DNA from: an uncultured Bacteroidales bacterium
Lineage (GTDB): Bacteria > Bacteroidota > Bacteroidia > Bacteroidales > Paludibacteraceae
Direction: 5' to 3'
DNA: 28,956 nucleotides
Assembly: GCA_937915765.1 (NCBI GenBank)
Contig: CALGHE010000117.1
Span: 1 to 28,956 of the forward strand
In this document: positions 1 to 8,168 of the stretch, piece by piece
How positions within the stretch are numbered: the stretch's first letter is position 1
Layout: each line of letters starts with the position of its first letter
Position numbers and translations under genes: made by a program
The notes under the pieces: model-generated
The model's input: only the letters and a program-made list of their open reading frames with translations
Databases searched by the model: none
What the model was told of the DNA's origin: nothing

Positions 1-1
1 C

Positions 2-280
2 ACCGACATTGATATCGAGTATTGCGAACAGGTGGAAGAGATGGGCACAGACAATGCCATCATACAATTCAAGCATCTTGATGCTGTTCCCAAAGCACTC
101 TGCATGAAACATGTCGGTCCTTATGAACGCTTCCACGAATCATTTACCGAAGCTTTTGCCTACATGGAAGAACAAGGCTACAAGATTGTTGGTTCTCCCC
201 GCACCTCCTACATTGACGGCGCATGGAATCAGGAAGACCCAGAACAATGGTTGTCGGTAATTCAGATTCCTATTGAGTAA
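2..280 (+). CDS. GyrI-like effector-binding protein, C-terminal part
   Basis: The reading frame is open from the first bases of the window, so the 5' end lies outside; the first ATG inside the frame is at 32 and is unlikely to be the true start. The visible 93 codons resemble the C-terminal half of the GyrI-like or AraC effector-binding fold: a VGPYERFHESF segment, then a helix, then a Pro-rich turn and a closing strand ending in LSVIQIPIE. Such domains bind small hydrophobic or cationic ligands, either alone or at the end of an AraC/MerR regulator. No DNA-binding part is visible here, so I cannot say which form it is. Confidence 0.6.
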   Translation, partial: TDIDIEYCEQVEEMGTDNAIIQFKHLDAVPKALCMKHVGPYERFHESFTEAFAYMEEQGYKIVGSPRTSYIDGAWNQEDPEQWLSVIQIPIE

Positions 281-348
281 TATGGAGATAGCTAACAGGT
301 TTTCATAGGTTATACCGCATTTTTTATTGAATACCTAATAAAACAAAG

Positions 349-378
349 AATACGGGACTCAAATTCGAGTCCCGTATT
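349..378. terminator. Perfect 12-bp hairpin, probable terminator of the GyrI-like gene
   Basis: AATACGGGACTC and GAGTCCCGTATT form a perfect stem with a six-base loop, about 70 bases after the stop of the GyrI-like gene. It is followed by mixed bases rather than a clean T-run. It may act as an intrinsic terminator or a 3' stabilising hairpin. Confidence 0.55.
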
Positions 379-410
379 CTACATTTACACAAAATTATGG
401 ATAGTGCCGT

Positions 411-452
411 AAAAAAGAGACTGTCCGACTTTTTCAGCCTGACAATCTCTTT
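411..452 (-). terminator. Terminator after the mannanase operon
   Basis: AAAGAGACTGTC (414-425) pairs with GACAATCTCTTT (441-452) with one mismatch. On the minus strand the stem runs straight into six T's (411-416 complement), the form of an intrinsic terminator. It lies about 30 bases past the stop of the esterase-mannanase gene. Confidence 0.65.
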
Positions 453-482
453 ACCGCTACACTTTACATTCTCAACAATCAA

Positions 483-2888
483 TCATCTTGTTATTTTCAC
501 AGTTAAGTCTCTAAAAAAAGCTATGAAGACGCCTTTGGGAAGCCTGTTTAATTTGATTATATTCGAACCCTCAACAATCTGGATAGCGTCAATCTTTACT
601 CCGCTGACACTATAGATTTGCACAACGCCGGCACTTTTTGCATTTACATGCAGTCCATTTTCCGCATAATCATAATAAAGCATTTCATTATCGTCATAAG
701 CTGCCACTTCGTTAAAATCAGAGGTCAAACATCCGTCAAAGGTTGCACGTTCGGCCTCTTTTTTCCACGCCTCAACAATCTTCTTTCCCCATTCGCAAGA
801 GTTCCCGTTTGTCGATTGAACGGCTAACACCGGTGATGCGGAGGCTTCTTTCACCAAATCAAGGTACTGCACAGGATTTCCGTTACCGTACCAAGACCAA
901 GCCAACCACCCCACTTTTTTCTCTTGACAATAGGAGAGTATCAAATCTTCATCCACATCGCCGTCACTATGATACCAGCCAAATTCACCGATGCAAAGTG
1001 CCAATCCTTGGTTGACAACTCCGTCTATATTGCTTTTTACACGGTTTTTATTTCCAGCCGTTCCATACATGTGAATAGAGAAGATAACATTGTTCTCCGG
1101 ATCTGCAGCTAAAACATCTTTACCATAAGAATGAATAGTTGCTGCACTTTGTCCGTAACCGCCGGCATCCACCATGATACAGTGTCTTAGTCCTGCATTT
1201 CTGATAATAGGTATCGCCTTTAAATATCCGTCTCGCCAGTTTTCAGCCGACGAGGAGTTATGCCATTCGTTGGCTATGTTGATGATTACAGATGCTTCTG
1301 TTCCTTTAAGAACATCCGCAATGTTGGCGAAATAACGTGCGGCACCTTCCAAGTCGCTTATTTTGTCGCTGCCGGTCACATCATGCACTTCCAAGATTGC
1401 AACCATGCCGTATTTCCTGCAAGCTTCGATTAGCGACTTCACTTCCGACGCATTATCGGCAGGTGTTCCGTAGGCAATTCCGTTAGTTAAGACAATCCGC
1501 ACTGCGTTTGCGTTGCTGTTATTTATTGCCTTCAACTGGTCGAGTGCATAACTTTTATACCATGTGTATGCCATGTTGACACCTCTCATCACAAACTCTT
1601 GATTACAGCGGTCGAGCAACTTATTTCCACTTACTTTAAAGCCATCAACATCAGAGACTTTAAACTCGTACTCATGCGCATTTTCATCTTTTTCTATTCT
1701 CACATAATCTACCACAGCCCAAGTCCAGATAGGAGTTAGCCGAACTTCATTCTCACCCTCTGAAAAGTCAAACGAGCCTACAAGGGTTTCCGCCAACTTA
1801 TCCACTTTTTCATCGTCAGAAGAGAGACCCAGATTGGCAGTTCCGCTCACACCATTCACGGCGCAATCTATCTGCTTAAATCCGTAAACAGAGTTGTACC
1901 CCACATAGACCTTGTAAGTTCCCTTTTCTGCCAACGAAACTGAGATATTGACATAGTCCGCCTCTTCTTTTAGATTCAACACACCGCTACCCGACATATC
2001 TGTTAGAGTTTCTGTTGTGGCGACGAAGTCAGAAGAGCATTCCACTTCATAAATATTTTTTTTGACAGACTCTTCACAGGCTGAACTATCTATTGTTCCA
2101 CCCTGCGCCTTGTCACATTCATTCGTATATTTTCGGAAGAAATCCCACAGAGCCTTTGTCGTATGGAAATCTTTATTCGTAAGTTCGTGCCAACGATTTT
2201 TAACAGAATAAAAGATGACTTCAGTTCCGCAATCGCCCCCTTTATAGTGCATTTTTTCACAGACGTTCGAAACTTGCGCCACTTCGGGATTCGGGTCACA
2301 ATTATTTTTATTGGCGAAGCCCTTTATGATAGCAGGGACTCCATCATAAGAGACAAACGAATCCTCTTTCCCATGTATATGGCAAATCGGCACGGGGCGA
2401 GAGGAGTTGAAGTTTGCTCCCCATAAATTATAGCCGGAGATAGGACCGAAAGCGGCAAATTTGTCTGCCACATTGTTGATAATATGGTATGTCAACATTC
2501 CTCCCATCGAAAAGCCAGTCATATATATGCGGCTTTCGTCGATTTCATACTCATCAGACATCTTTTTTATGATGTCCAGCATAAAATTAATATCTTTCAT
2601 TCCGCTGATGTCCCACTGAGAACCCTCACCTTGCGGATAGACCACAACAAAGTTTGCAGTGTCTGCTATTTGTTCCCACTGCGACAAACTTTTATGGTTA
2701 TCGACATTATCACCCATCCCGTGTGCCGAGATGACCAATGGCCGATTTTCCGTTAAACAATCTGGCACATAGACAAAAGCCTCTCTCTGTTTTCCTCCTG
2801 TCTGGATGCTAACCATTTGACTATACTTTGCTGCCACAGCCGTCATGCTGAAAAGCAACATGAAACTATATAAAAATACTCTTTTCAT
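483..2888 (-). CDS. Secreted bifunctional esterase-CBM35-GH5_8-like mannanase with T9SS tail
   Basis: The 801-residue protein has a signal peptide (about 1-20, ending AVAA). An alpha/beta-hydrolase of the feruloyl esterase/PHB depolymerase type follows (about 25-260; GFSMGG with nucleophile Ser127, probable Asp176 and His234). Next is a beta-sandwich carbohydrate-binding module like CBM35 (about 282-400). A GH5 catalytic domain (about 415-715) carries VHD (501-503), acid/base Glu541 in IANEW, SIHMYG, and nucleophile Glu635 in IGEFGWY. The wording VIINIANEW, IMVDAGGYGQ and SIHMYG is typical of GH5 subfamily 8 beta-mannanases. The last 80 residues match a type A T9SS sorting domain (LPKGVFIAFF...LTVKI), so the product should be exported and held at or released from the outer membrane. 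It lies 21 bp behind the acetylesterase gene in one operon. Inference: the esterase strips acyl groups so the mannanase can cut decorated mannan. Substrate is predicted, not shown. Confidence 0.85.
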   Translation of the reverse strand: MKRVFLYSFMLLFSMTAVAAKYSQMVSIQTGGKQREAFVYVPDCLTENRPLVISAHGMGDNVDNHKSLSQWEQIADTANFVVVYPQGEGSQWDISGMKDINFMLDIIKKMSDEYEIDESRIYMTGFSMGGMLTYHIINNVADKFAAFGPISGYNLWGANFNSSRPVPICHIHGKEDSFVSYDGVPAIIKGFANKNNCDPNPEVAQVSNVCEKMHYKGGDCGTEVIFYSVKNRWHELTNKDFHTTKALWDFFRKYTNECDKAQGGTIDSSACEESVKKNIYEVECSSDFVATTETLTDMSGSGVLNLKEEADYVNISVSLAEKGTYKVYVGYNSVYGFKQIDCAVNGVSGTANLGLSSDDEKVDKLAETLVGSFDFSEGENEVRLTPIWTWAVVDYVRIEKDENAHEYEFKVSDVDGFKVSGNKLLDRCNQEFVMRGVNMAYTWYKSYALDQLKAINNSNANAVRIVLTNGIAYGTPADNASEVKSLIEACRKYGMVAILEVHDVTGSDKISDLEGAARYFANIADVLKGTEASVIINIANEWHNSSSAENWRDGYLKAIPIIRNAGLRHCIMVDAGGYGQSAATIHSYGKDVLAADPENNVIFSIHMYGTAGNKNRVKSNIDGVVNQGLALCIGEFGWYHSDGDVDEDLILSYCQEKKVGWLAWSWYGNGNPVQYLDLVKEASASPVLAVQSTNGNSCEWGKKIVEAWKKEAERATFDGCLTSDFNEVAAYDDNEMLYYDYAENGLHVNAKSAGVVQIYSVSGVKIDAIQIVEGSNIIKLNRLPKGVFIAFFRDLTVKITR

Positions 2889-2909
2889 GGATATAAAATT
2901 TTAACGATG

Positions 2910-4448
2910 CTACTTTATTATCTTCAATGTCAATTTGTCGAAAATTGCAATGTAAATACCTCTTGGCAAATCACTCAAATTGACAGTACTTCTATTGTCA
3001 GTAATTTTGATGACATCAATGGTCGTGCCGTTGATGTCGATAATACGCAAAGTGTCTTCCTTTTTTGAATCAATATGCAAGGTGTTTTCTGTTTGAGCAA
3101 AATAGATTGTACTATTTCCGTTGGTCATTGAGACATTATTATTTCCATCAACATGAAATCCTTCAACATCAGAGACTTCCGGCTCCTGAGATGAACCTGC
3201 TGTGTCTAATTCTATCCGCACATAGTCTATAGGCACCCACGTCCAAATTGGTGTTATCTTGACCATGTTATCACCCTCCTTAAACGAATAAGAACCTGCG
3301 AGAGACTCCTTCAACCCATCCTTCCCGTCTGTTTCTCTATCGTAGTCAAAATCCACCGTTCCGAAAACACCGTTTACGTCACACTTAATTTGTTTATAGC
3401 CGTATATTGTATTATAGCCTACATAGACCTTATACTTTGCCTCCTGCTCTGCATTGAAAGTAAAATTAATGTAGTCCTCCTCTTCTGAAAGATTCACCAC
3501 TCCGCTACCGGACTGTTCTGAAAGCGCAAGCAGTGTTCCTTTGTAATCTGCACATTCAGCCTCTTTTTTCAAATCGCTCTCATATTTATCACATTCTGTA
3601 TCAGGAATTTCAGCTTCATTGTTTAACAATTTCAACATCTGCTCAGCATACCTTACTCCAAGTTTGCGATAGCTCTCTGCTGAGAAGTGAACGAAGTCGC
3701 CCTGATGACCTAATCCTTCAGCCGATATGACGTATGAATTTGGAATGGTGGACGGCACTTTGGCAATCACATCATTATGTCTTCCACACGAGCCTCCTTG
3801 TTCCGTGCGGACCACTTCGCCGACCAAAAGAGGAACATCTTTCCCTTCTAAGTTCAAGTCATTCAGTATATTTTCATATACCCCTTTCACTTTGCTTGGC
3901 CAACTAAAATCACCAGTATTTGTTTCTCCTTGATGCAAGAGGATTCCTTTGATTACACCAACTTCTTGCGCTTTTTTTGCACAGTCAATAAATCTTCCGT
4001 AGGGATTGCCTCCATACGCACGAATTATCTCCTTCATGTAATCCTCCACATTATATGAATAGCTCAAATAATTGTCTTTATCGAACAATTTAATGTCGCA
4101 ACCTCCTACAGCAACTACAACTACACCAATTTTAACCTCAGGCGACAAGTTTTCGAGCATCGTCCTTCCAAAATAATCTGCCGGCCCCAATTGCTTATAA
4201 CAACCTGCCAAAGGAGGTACAGCTGTGTACCATTTATACAACTCTCGGGACCCGCAACTCTGCGTGGACATCATTTGAAAACGGTCGCTGACCACCAAGT
4301 CTTGACTCTCTATTCTGCCCTGACCCTCCATATTAGACTGCCCAAAACATAAATAAATATGAAAATTCGGGTCTGGTGCGGCTAATGACACTGCACATCT
4401 TAGAATCAAAAGAGCTCCGATAAAGAAAAAAATAATTTTGTTTTTCAT
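2910..4448 (-). CDS. Secreted SGNH acetylesterase (SASA type) with CBM35-like module and T9SS tail
   Basis: The 512-residue protein has a hydrophobic signal peptide (about 1-24, ending SLAA). The SGNH hydrolase domain (about 28-275) shows block I GQSNMEG with nucleophile Ser38, a LLHQGETN block, and DFVH with Asp251 and His254, all intact. This is the sialate O-acetylesterase/acetylxylan esterase-like (SASA) group. Residues about 300-415 are a CBM35-like module clearly related to the one in the neighbouring mannanase (shared KVYVGYN, DVNGV/AVNGV and TPIWTW segments). The final 60 residues form a T9SS sorting domain (LPRGIYIAIF...LTLKI). It is the first gene of the operon, 21 bp before the mannanase. 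Inference: it removes acetyl groups from hemicellulose, most likely acetylated mannan. Xylan or another acetylated glycan is possible. Confidence 0.82.
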   Translation of the reverse strand: MKNKIIFFFIGALLILRCAVSLAAPDPNFHIYLCFGQSNMEGQGRIESQDLVVSDRFQMMSTQSCGSRELYKWYTAVPPLAGCYKQLGPADYFGRTMLENLSPEVKIGVVVVAVGGCDIKLFDKDNYLSYSYNVEDYMKEIIRAYGGNPYGRFIDCAKKAQEVGVIKGILLHQGETNTGDFSWPSKVKGVYENILNDLNLEGKDVPLLVGEVVRTEQGGSCGRHNDVIAKVPSTIPNSYVISAEGLGHQGDFVHFSAESYRKLGVRYAEQMLKLLNNEAEIPDTECDKYESDLKKEAECADYKGTLLALSEQSGSGVVNLSEEEDYINFTFNAEQEAKYKVYVGYNTIYGYKQIKCDVNGVFGTVDFDYDRETDGKDGLKESLAGSYSFKEGDNMVKITPIWTWVPIDYVRIELDTAGSSQEPEVSDVEGFHVDGNNNVSMTNGNSTIYFAQTENTLHIDSKKEDTLRIIDINGTTIDVIKITDNRSTVNLSDLPRGIYIAIFDKLTLKIIK

Positions 4449-4465
4449 ACGCTATTAGATTTTAT

Positions 4466-4505
4466 GGAAACTCCTTTCTCTTAATGCGAAAGAGATTGGA
4501 GTTCC
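4466..4505 (-). promoter_or_regulatory. Leader hairpin before the acetylesterase-mannanase operon
   Basis: GGAAACTCC (4466-4474) faces GGAGTTCC (4498-4505), and an inner TCTCTT/AAGAGA pairing continues the stem around an AATGCG-type loop. The hairpin sits 18 to 57 bases before the acetylesterase start. It should lie in the 5' leader of the mRNA if transcription starts further upstream. Function unknown; it could be an attenuation or mRNA-stability element. Confidence 0.4.
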
Positions 4506-4613
4506 CTCAGTTTATATATAATTTTAGCACAACTTAAATCCACCGCTTCTCATTACGAGGCACACATCGCAAATTTCGGGCGACATCACGCTTTCTCTGT
4601 TATCCGTGTGTGC

Positions 4614-4687
4614 CAAAAGGATATAATTTTGTTGCTTCGTCATAAGTTATGATGTGTTTATACTTCAAAAGGATATAATTTTGTTGC
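4614..4687. repeat. Two perfect 22-bp direct repeats, candidate operator
   Basis: Identical 22-bp copies lie at 4614-4635 and 4666-4687. Each begins CAAAAGGATATAATTTTG and ends TTGC. The start-to-start distance is 52 bp, about five helical turns, which would place both copies on the same face of DNA. They lie between the enzyme operon and its divergent AraC-type regulator, 227 and 197 bp from the regulator start. AraC-type dimers commonly bind direct repeats, so this is a good operator candidate. Each copy also contains TAATTTTG, a match to the -7 consensus TAnnTTTG on the plus strand. The remaining part of the 435-bp intergenic region shows only AT-rich sequence. Confidence 0.65.
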
Positions 4688-4766
4688 ATTTGACTTTTTA
4701 ACAACGAAAATATCCGATGGAATGGGCTTTTTTTTCAAACATTATACATCTGCAAAATTGGTTGAA

Positions 4767-4798
4767 TTTTCAAATTAAAAAGAAACGAATTATATTTG
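4767..4798 (+). promoter_or_regulatory. Candidate promoter of the propeller-AraC regulator
   Basis: TATATTTG (4791-4798) is a perfect Bacteroidota -7 box (TAnnTTTG). A TTTT at 4767-4770, 20 bases upstream, is an imperfect -33 box (consensus TTTG). This would give a leader of roughly 80 bases before the ATG at 4884. Confidence 0.4.
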
Positions 4799-4883
4799 TT
4801 GTGAGTTTAGGTGAGCTCGATAAATTCACTGTCTTGTTATTTATGGTATAAATCAGGGGGATTACAGAACCCTCCTTTAGAAT

Positions 4884-7586
4884 ATGAGGCTGAAATTGTT
4901 CATAGTATTGTCGATTCTCTTCGCATGCGGATTTGCAAGCGCAAGTGAGCATCTCTGTTTTGACCATTACAAAACAGAAGACGGCTTGTGCTGTGACTAT
5001 GTATTAGGAATAGGGCAGGACTCCAACGGTTTTGTGTGGGTCTCTACTTATAATGGGGTGAGCAGATTTGACGGCAAATATTTCAAAAACTATTCTAAGG
5101 ACAGAGGTGGTTTAATACAGAATAATGTGAAGTGCGTCACAAATACTATTAATGGAGATATTGTTTTCGGTGGCGACAATGGAATGCTACAGTCGTACGA
5201 CCTCCATGCGGACACATTTTTAAATCGACGTTTCCCTGAACTGATGGGTGAGTATGTCAAGTCTGTTTCGGGGTTCTCCAAACTGCGTGACGGAAGAGAT
5301 TTGTTGCTGACCACAAGCGGCGTTTTCCCTTACGACACTTTGAAGGGATGTTTTGCTGCAGATTCTCTTTTCTCAAACTTTACAATAGATTTTTATGTCA
5401 ACTCCTTTTATCAGGACAAACAAGGCAATTATTGGATCGGGGCTTTTGACGGACTTCATATTTTTACACCCAATGGAGAAGAACTGAAATTTTACCTACT
5501 CTCAAAAGATAAAGCTCCTGCTTCGTCAATTTTGGAACTGGACTCGACTCATGTTTTAGTCGCCACCAACATGGGCGGCATTTGGCTTTTTGACACGTCC
5601 GTCCAAGGCACGCCTACTTGCAAAGAGTTGGACGCTCCATTTAAAAATGTCTCAGCTATGCTGAAAGATGCGAAGCACCGTGTCTGGTTTGGGACATGGG
5701 GAGATGGGCTATGGAGGATGGACAATTCAGGCAAGTTCGTCGAAATAAAACCCTATGGCGAAGAAGACGCACTAAAAAAAGTTCATGCTTTGTATGAAGA
5801 TTCCGAACAGAGCATTTGGGTGGGGACACAGATAAACGGGCTGTTTCGATATCAGGCTGAAAGCAGTTCTAAAATCCTCCACTCTTCCATGATAGGTTAT
5901 CCTAATGTGGACGCATCTTGCTTTTGGGAGCGACCAGACGGCAGCCTATTTGTTGGTTCAGATGGTTCGGGCGCCTATCTGGTGGACAGCGAAGGTAGGT
6001 TTGTGCAACAGATGAAAAGTTTCGACAAGATGGGTCGCAGCATACTTTCTTTTAGTCCTTGGGGAAAAGATACGTCGTTGGTCTCTTCTTGGTTTGGCGG
6101 AATTGGGAAGGTTACGGCTGACGGCGAAGTGCTTCCTATCCCGTACGGCAATTTGGAGAATACCATTAACAGTTCCAAATGTGCCCGTCTTATGAAAAAT
6201 GGAGAAATTTGGGTTGCCACGCAGGGGGATGGTGTTTATGTTCGTCATGTCAGTGGGCAATGGAAAAAAAATTCCCTTGAAATCAACAAAGATATTGCAG
6301 ATTTATGGGTTGAAGAAATCTTGGAAAACCCTGACGAAACCAAGTGGTTAGTGACTCCCTTTAATGTTTGGCTTTGTGATAGCACCAACAAGCGAAGGTC
6401 TTCGTTGGAAGAAAACCAGAACGCCAATGACCCTTGCATCTTGATAGATGGAGTTTGTGATGAAGCGGGGAATCTTTACGTCGCATCAACTCATGGCGTC
6501 CTGTTTGTCTCTAAAAAGACAGGAAAACTGACTAAATTGGACTTCTTGCCAAAGACTTGTTACATGTCTGTCCATTTCGACAAACAAGGCTTATTATGGT
6601 GCAACGGAACGGAAGGCATTCTTCGTGTAAATCTAAAAAATCAGACGTTTAGAAAAATTCCCCTTTCGGAAGACAAGTATGGAAAACTATCCTTTCAGCC
6701 TCGTGCAATATACGAAACCTCCAATGGCAATCTGTTTTTTGGCTGCTCCAATGGTTTTGTTATGATGAATGCCTATGGTGAAGACTCGTCAAGTCATATT
6801 AAATTTTTATCATGGGCTAAAGCGAAAGAAAAGAAAAGTGACGACCAATGGAGTTCCTTACCTATCAATGGAAACCGCATCTGTTTAGATGGTGATAATG
6901 AAGAGACCCGCATATCGTTCGATGTAGTCTCTCTTTCCGGAATGGACATTGTTTGCCGTTATCGGTTGAAAAGTTTTGACAGCACTTGGGTAACATTGAA
7001 TGAGGTACGGGAAATAGTCTTAAAACATCTTCCGGCAGGAAATTACGAATTGGAGTTATCTGCATACAAAGACGGGGCAGAGAAACAAGCATCCCATTTG
7101 TATTTATCGGTCGAAGTTTCCGCCTTGTGGTGGCAATCTTGGTGGTTCTTTACTCTTGTTATACTCTCCTTTTTAATGTCGCTTTGCGGTCTTTACACAA
7201 GGCTTAAACAAAATAAAAGAGCCGCATCAGATAATGCAGATGCCCCAAATGAAGAACTTTTGGGAGACCCGTTCATGAATCAGGTGATGGCAGTGATAGA
7301 ACAAAATTACATGAATTCAAATTTCAACGTAGAAGATTTGGCTAAAGAACTGGGCACCAGCAAATCCACTTTAATTCGCAGACTGAAACCAATGACCAAT
7401 CTGACACCTGTCGAACTGATTGGCATCTACCGTCTGAATAAAGCTGATGAGATGTTGCGAACCTCGAATGTGCCAATCAAAGAGGTTGCATTCTTGACAG
7501 GTTTCAGTAGCCAATACTATTTTAGCCGCAAATACAAAGAACATTTCGGCTATCCTCCTTCGCAGCAAAAAGCACAAGAACAATAG
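4884..7586 (+). CDS. One-component transmembrane sensor: beta-propeller, Y_Y_Y-like domain, AraC output
   Basis: The 900-residue protein starts with a signal peptide (about 1-20, FASAS). A long series of Reg_prop propeller repeats covers about 25-640 (recurring D-x-x-G-x-x-W-V/I-G/S-T units such as SNGFVWVSTYNG and QSIWVGTQ). A Y_Y_Y-like Ig-type domain (about 650-745) precedes one membrane helix (about 753-771). Only some 25 residues then separate the membrane from a C-terminal AraC helix-turn-helix pair (about 796-893; NVEDLAKELGTSKSTLIRRL and FLTGFSSQYYFSRKYKEHFG). Classical Bacteroidota hybrid two-component systems of this type carry histidine kinase and receiver domains in between. Both are absent, and no frameshift is needed to explain it. 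The protein should therefore bind a glycan in the periplasm and pass the signal directly to DNA. Its position suggests control of the divergent mannan operon through the 22-bp repeats (inference). Confidence 0.85.
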   Translation: MRLKLFIVLSILFACGFASASEHLCFDHYKTEDGLCCDYVLGIGQDSNGFVWVSTYNGVSRFDGKYFKNYSKDRGGLIQNNVKCVTNTINGDIVFGGDNGMLQSYDLHADTFLNRRFPELMGEYVKSVSGFSKLRDGRDLLLTTSGVFPYDTLKGCFAADSLFSNFTIDFYVNSFYQDKQGNYWIGAFDGLHIFTPNGEELKFYLLSKDKAPASSILELDSTHVLVATNMGGIWLFDTSVQGTPTCKELDAPFKNVSAMLKDAKHRVWFGTWGDGLWRMDNSGKFVEIKPYGEEDALKKVHALYEDSEQSIWVGTQINGLFRYQAESSSKILHSSMIGYPNVDASCFWERPDGSLFVGSDGSGAYLVDSEGRFVQQMKSFDKMGRSILSFSPWGKDTSLVSSWFGGIGKVTADGEVLPIPYGNLENTINSSKCARLMKNGEIWVATQGDGVYVRHVSGQWKKNSLEINKDIADLWVEEILENPDETKWLVTPFNVWLCDSTNKRRSSLEENQNANDPCILIDGVCDEAGNLYVASTHGVLFVSKKTGKLTKLDFLPKTCYMSVHFDKQGLLWCNGTEGILRVNLKNQTFRKIPLSEDKYGKLSFQPRAIYETSNGNLFFGCSNGFVMMNAYGEDSSSHIKFLSWAKAKEKKSDDQWSSLPINGNRICLDGDNEETRISFDVVSLSGMDIVCRYRLKSFDSTWVTLNEVREIVLKHLPAGNYELELSAYKDGAEKQASHLYLSVEVSALWWQSWWFFTLVILSFLMSLCGLYTRLKQNKRAASDNADAPNEELLGDPFMNQVMAVIEQNYMNSNFNVEDLAKELGTSKSTLIRRLKPMTNLTPVELIGIYRLNKADEMLRTSNVPIKEVAFLTGFSSQYYFSRKYKEHFGYPPSQQKAQEQ

Positions 7587-7642
7587 GATAGACACGAGTA
7601 TTTTATACTTGTCATCTTTTGCACCCATCAAATGCAAAAACA

Positions 7643-7671
7643 AACGGCCGCGCCATTACAGTGCAGCCGTT
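7643..7671 (-). terminator. Terminator of the small winged-helix gene
   Basis: AACGGCCGC (7643-7651) pairs with GCAGCCGTT (7663-7671) with one mismatch. On the minus strand the stem is followed by TTTGTTTTTG. It lies 18 bases past the stop of the minus-strand gene and may also stop the convergent regulator transcript. Confidence 0.6.
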
Positions 7672-7688
7672 CGTCATCTTTATAAAAG

Positions 7689-7868
7689 TCATTCAGCAGG
7701 AGCCCACTTGCAGCGGACAGGCGAAACGATTGCGCCCTCCTCCTTCAATTGCTTCATGGCCTTATCTACCTCCTTGCGGTCAAGTCCGCTAAGTTCCGCG
7801 ATTTTACCCGCATTCAACGGCTCGCCGGCATTCTTCATTGTAGCCAATACTTTTTCCTTAGTCTCCAT
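7689..7868 (-). CDS. Small winged-helix DNA-binding protein
   Basis: A 59-residue protein from the chosen start (METKEKVL). A second ATG nine bases upstream at 7877 would add three residues. The whole protein is one winged helix-turn-helix: helix 1 (EKVLATMKNAGEPL), helix 2 (AGKIAELSGL), recognition helix (DRKEVDKAMKQLKEEG), then a short wing ending in a conserved-looking VSPVRCKWAPA. Small stand-alone proteins of this form are common in Bacteroidales and are annotated as hypothetical or MarR-like regulators. It is monocistronic with its own terminator. Target genes are unknown. Confidence 0.6.
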   Translation of the reverse strand: METKEKVLATMKNAGEPLNAGKIAELSGLDRKEVDKAMKQLKEEGAIVSPVRCKWAPAE

Positions 7869-8110
7869 AAACTTCAAATTAATAGTTATTATTTATTTTC
7901 AATATAATCTCCACATACAAACGCACACCAATATAGTCCGAGAGAGCATTTCCGCACACCTGTCTTCCTGAACAAGACACTTTTCAGCATACATCGCAAT
8001 CATGCAACATTTCCAAATGTCAACAACTAACGCCGCCGCTCCTATTTCGGAGAGTTGTCTGTTTTGAACGGAATTCCGTTAAACAAATATCGCAAAAAAC
8101 TTTATCACAG

Positions 8111-8143
8111 CAAAAAAAGAAGGACGGATTTTCATCCGTCCTT
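8111..8143 (-). terminator. Terminator of the rplM-rpsI-rpsB-tsf operon
   Basis: AAGGACGGAT (8120-8129) and ATCCGTCCTT (8134-8143) form a perfect 10-bp stem with a TTTC loop. On the minus strand it is followed by seven T's (8112-8118 complement). It lies 25 bases past the tsf stop, a textbook intrinsic terminator. Nothing gene-like is seen in the rest of 7869-8110. Confidence 0.85.
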
Positions 8144-8168
8144 CCGCAAATATTAATCTTAGACACAA

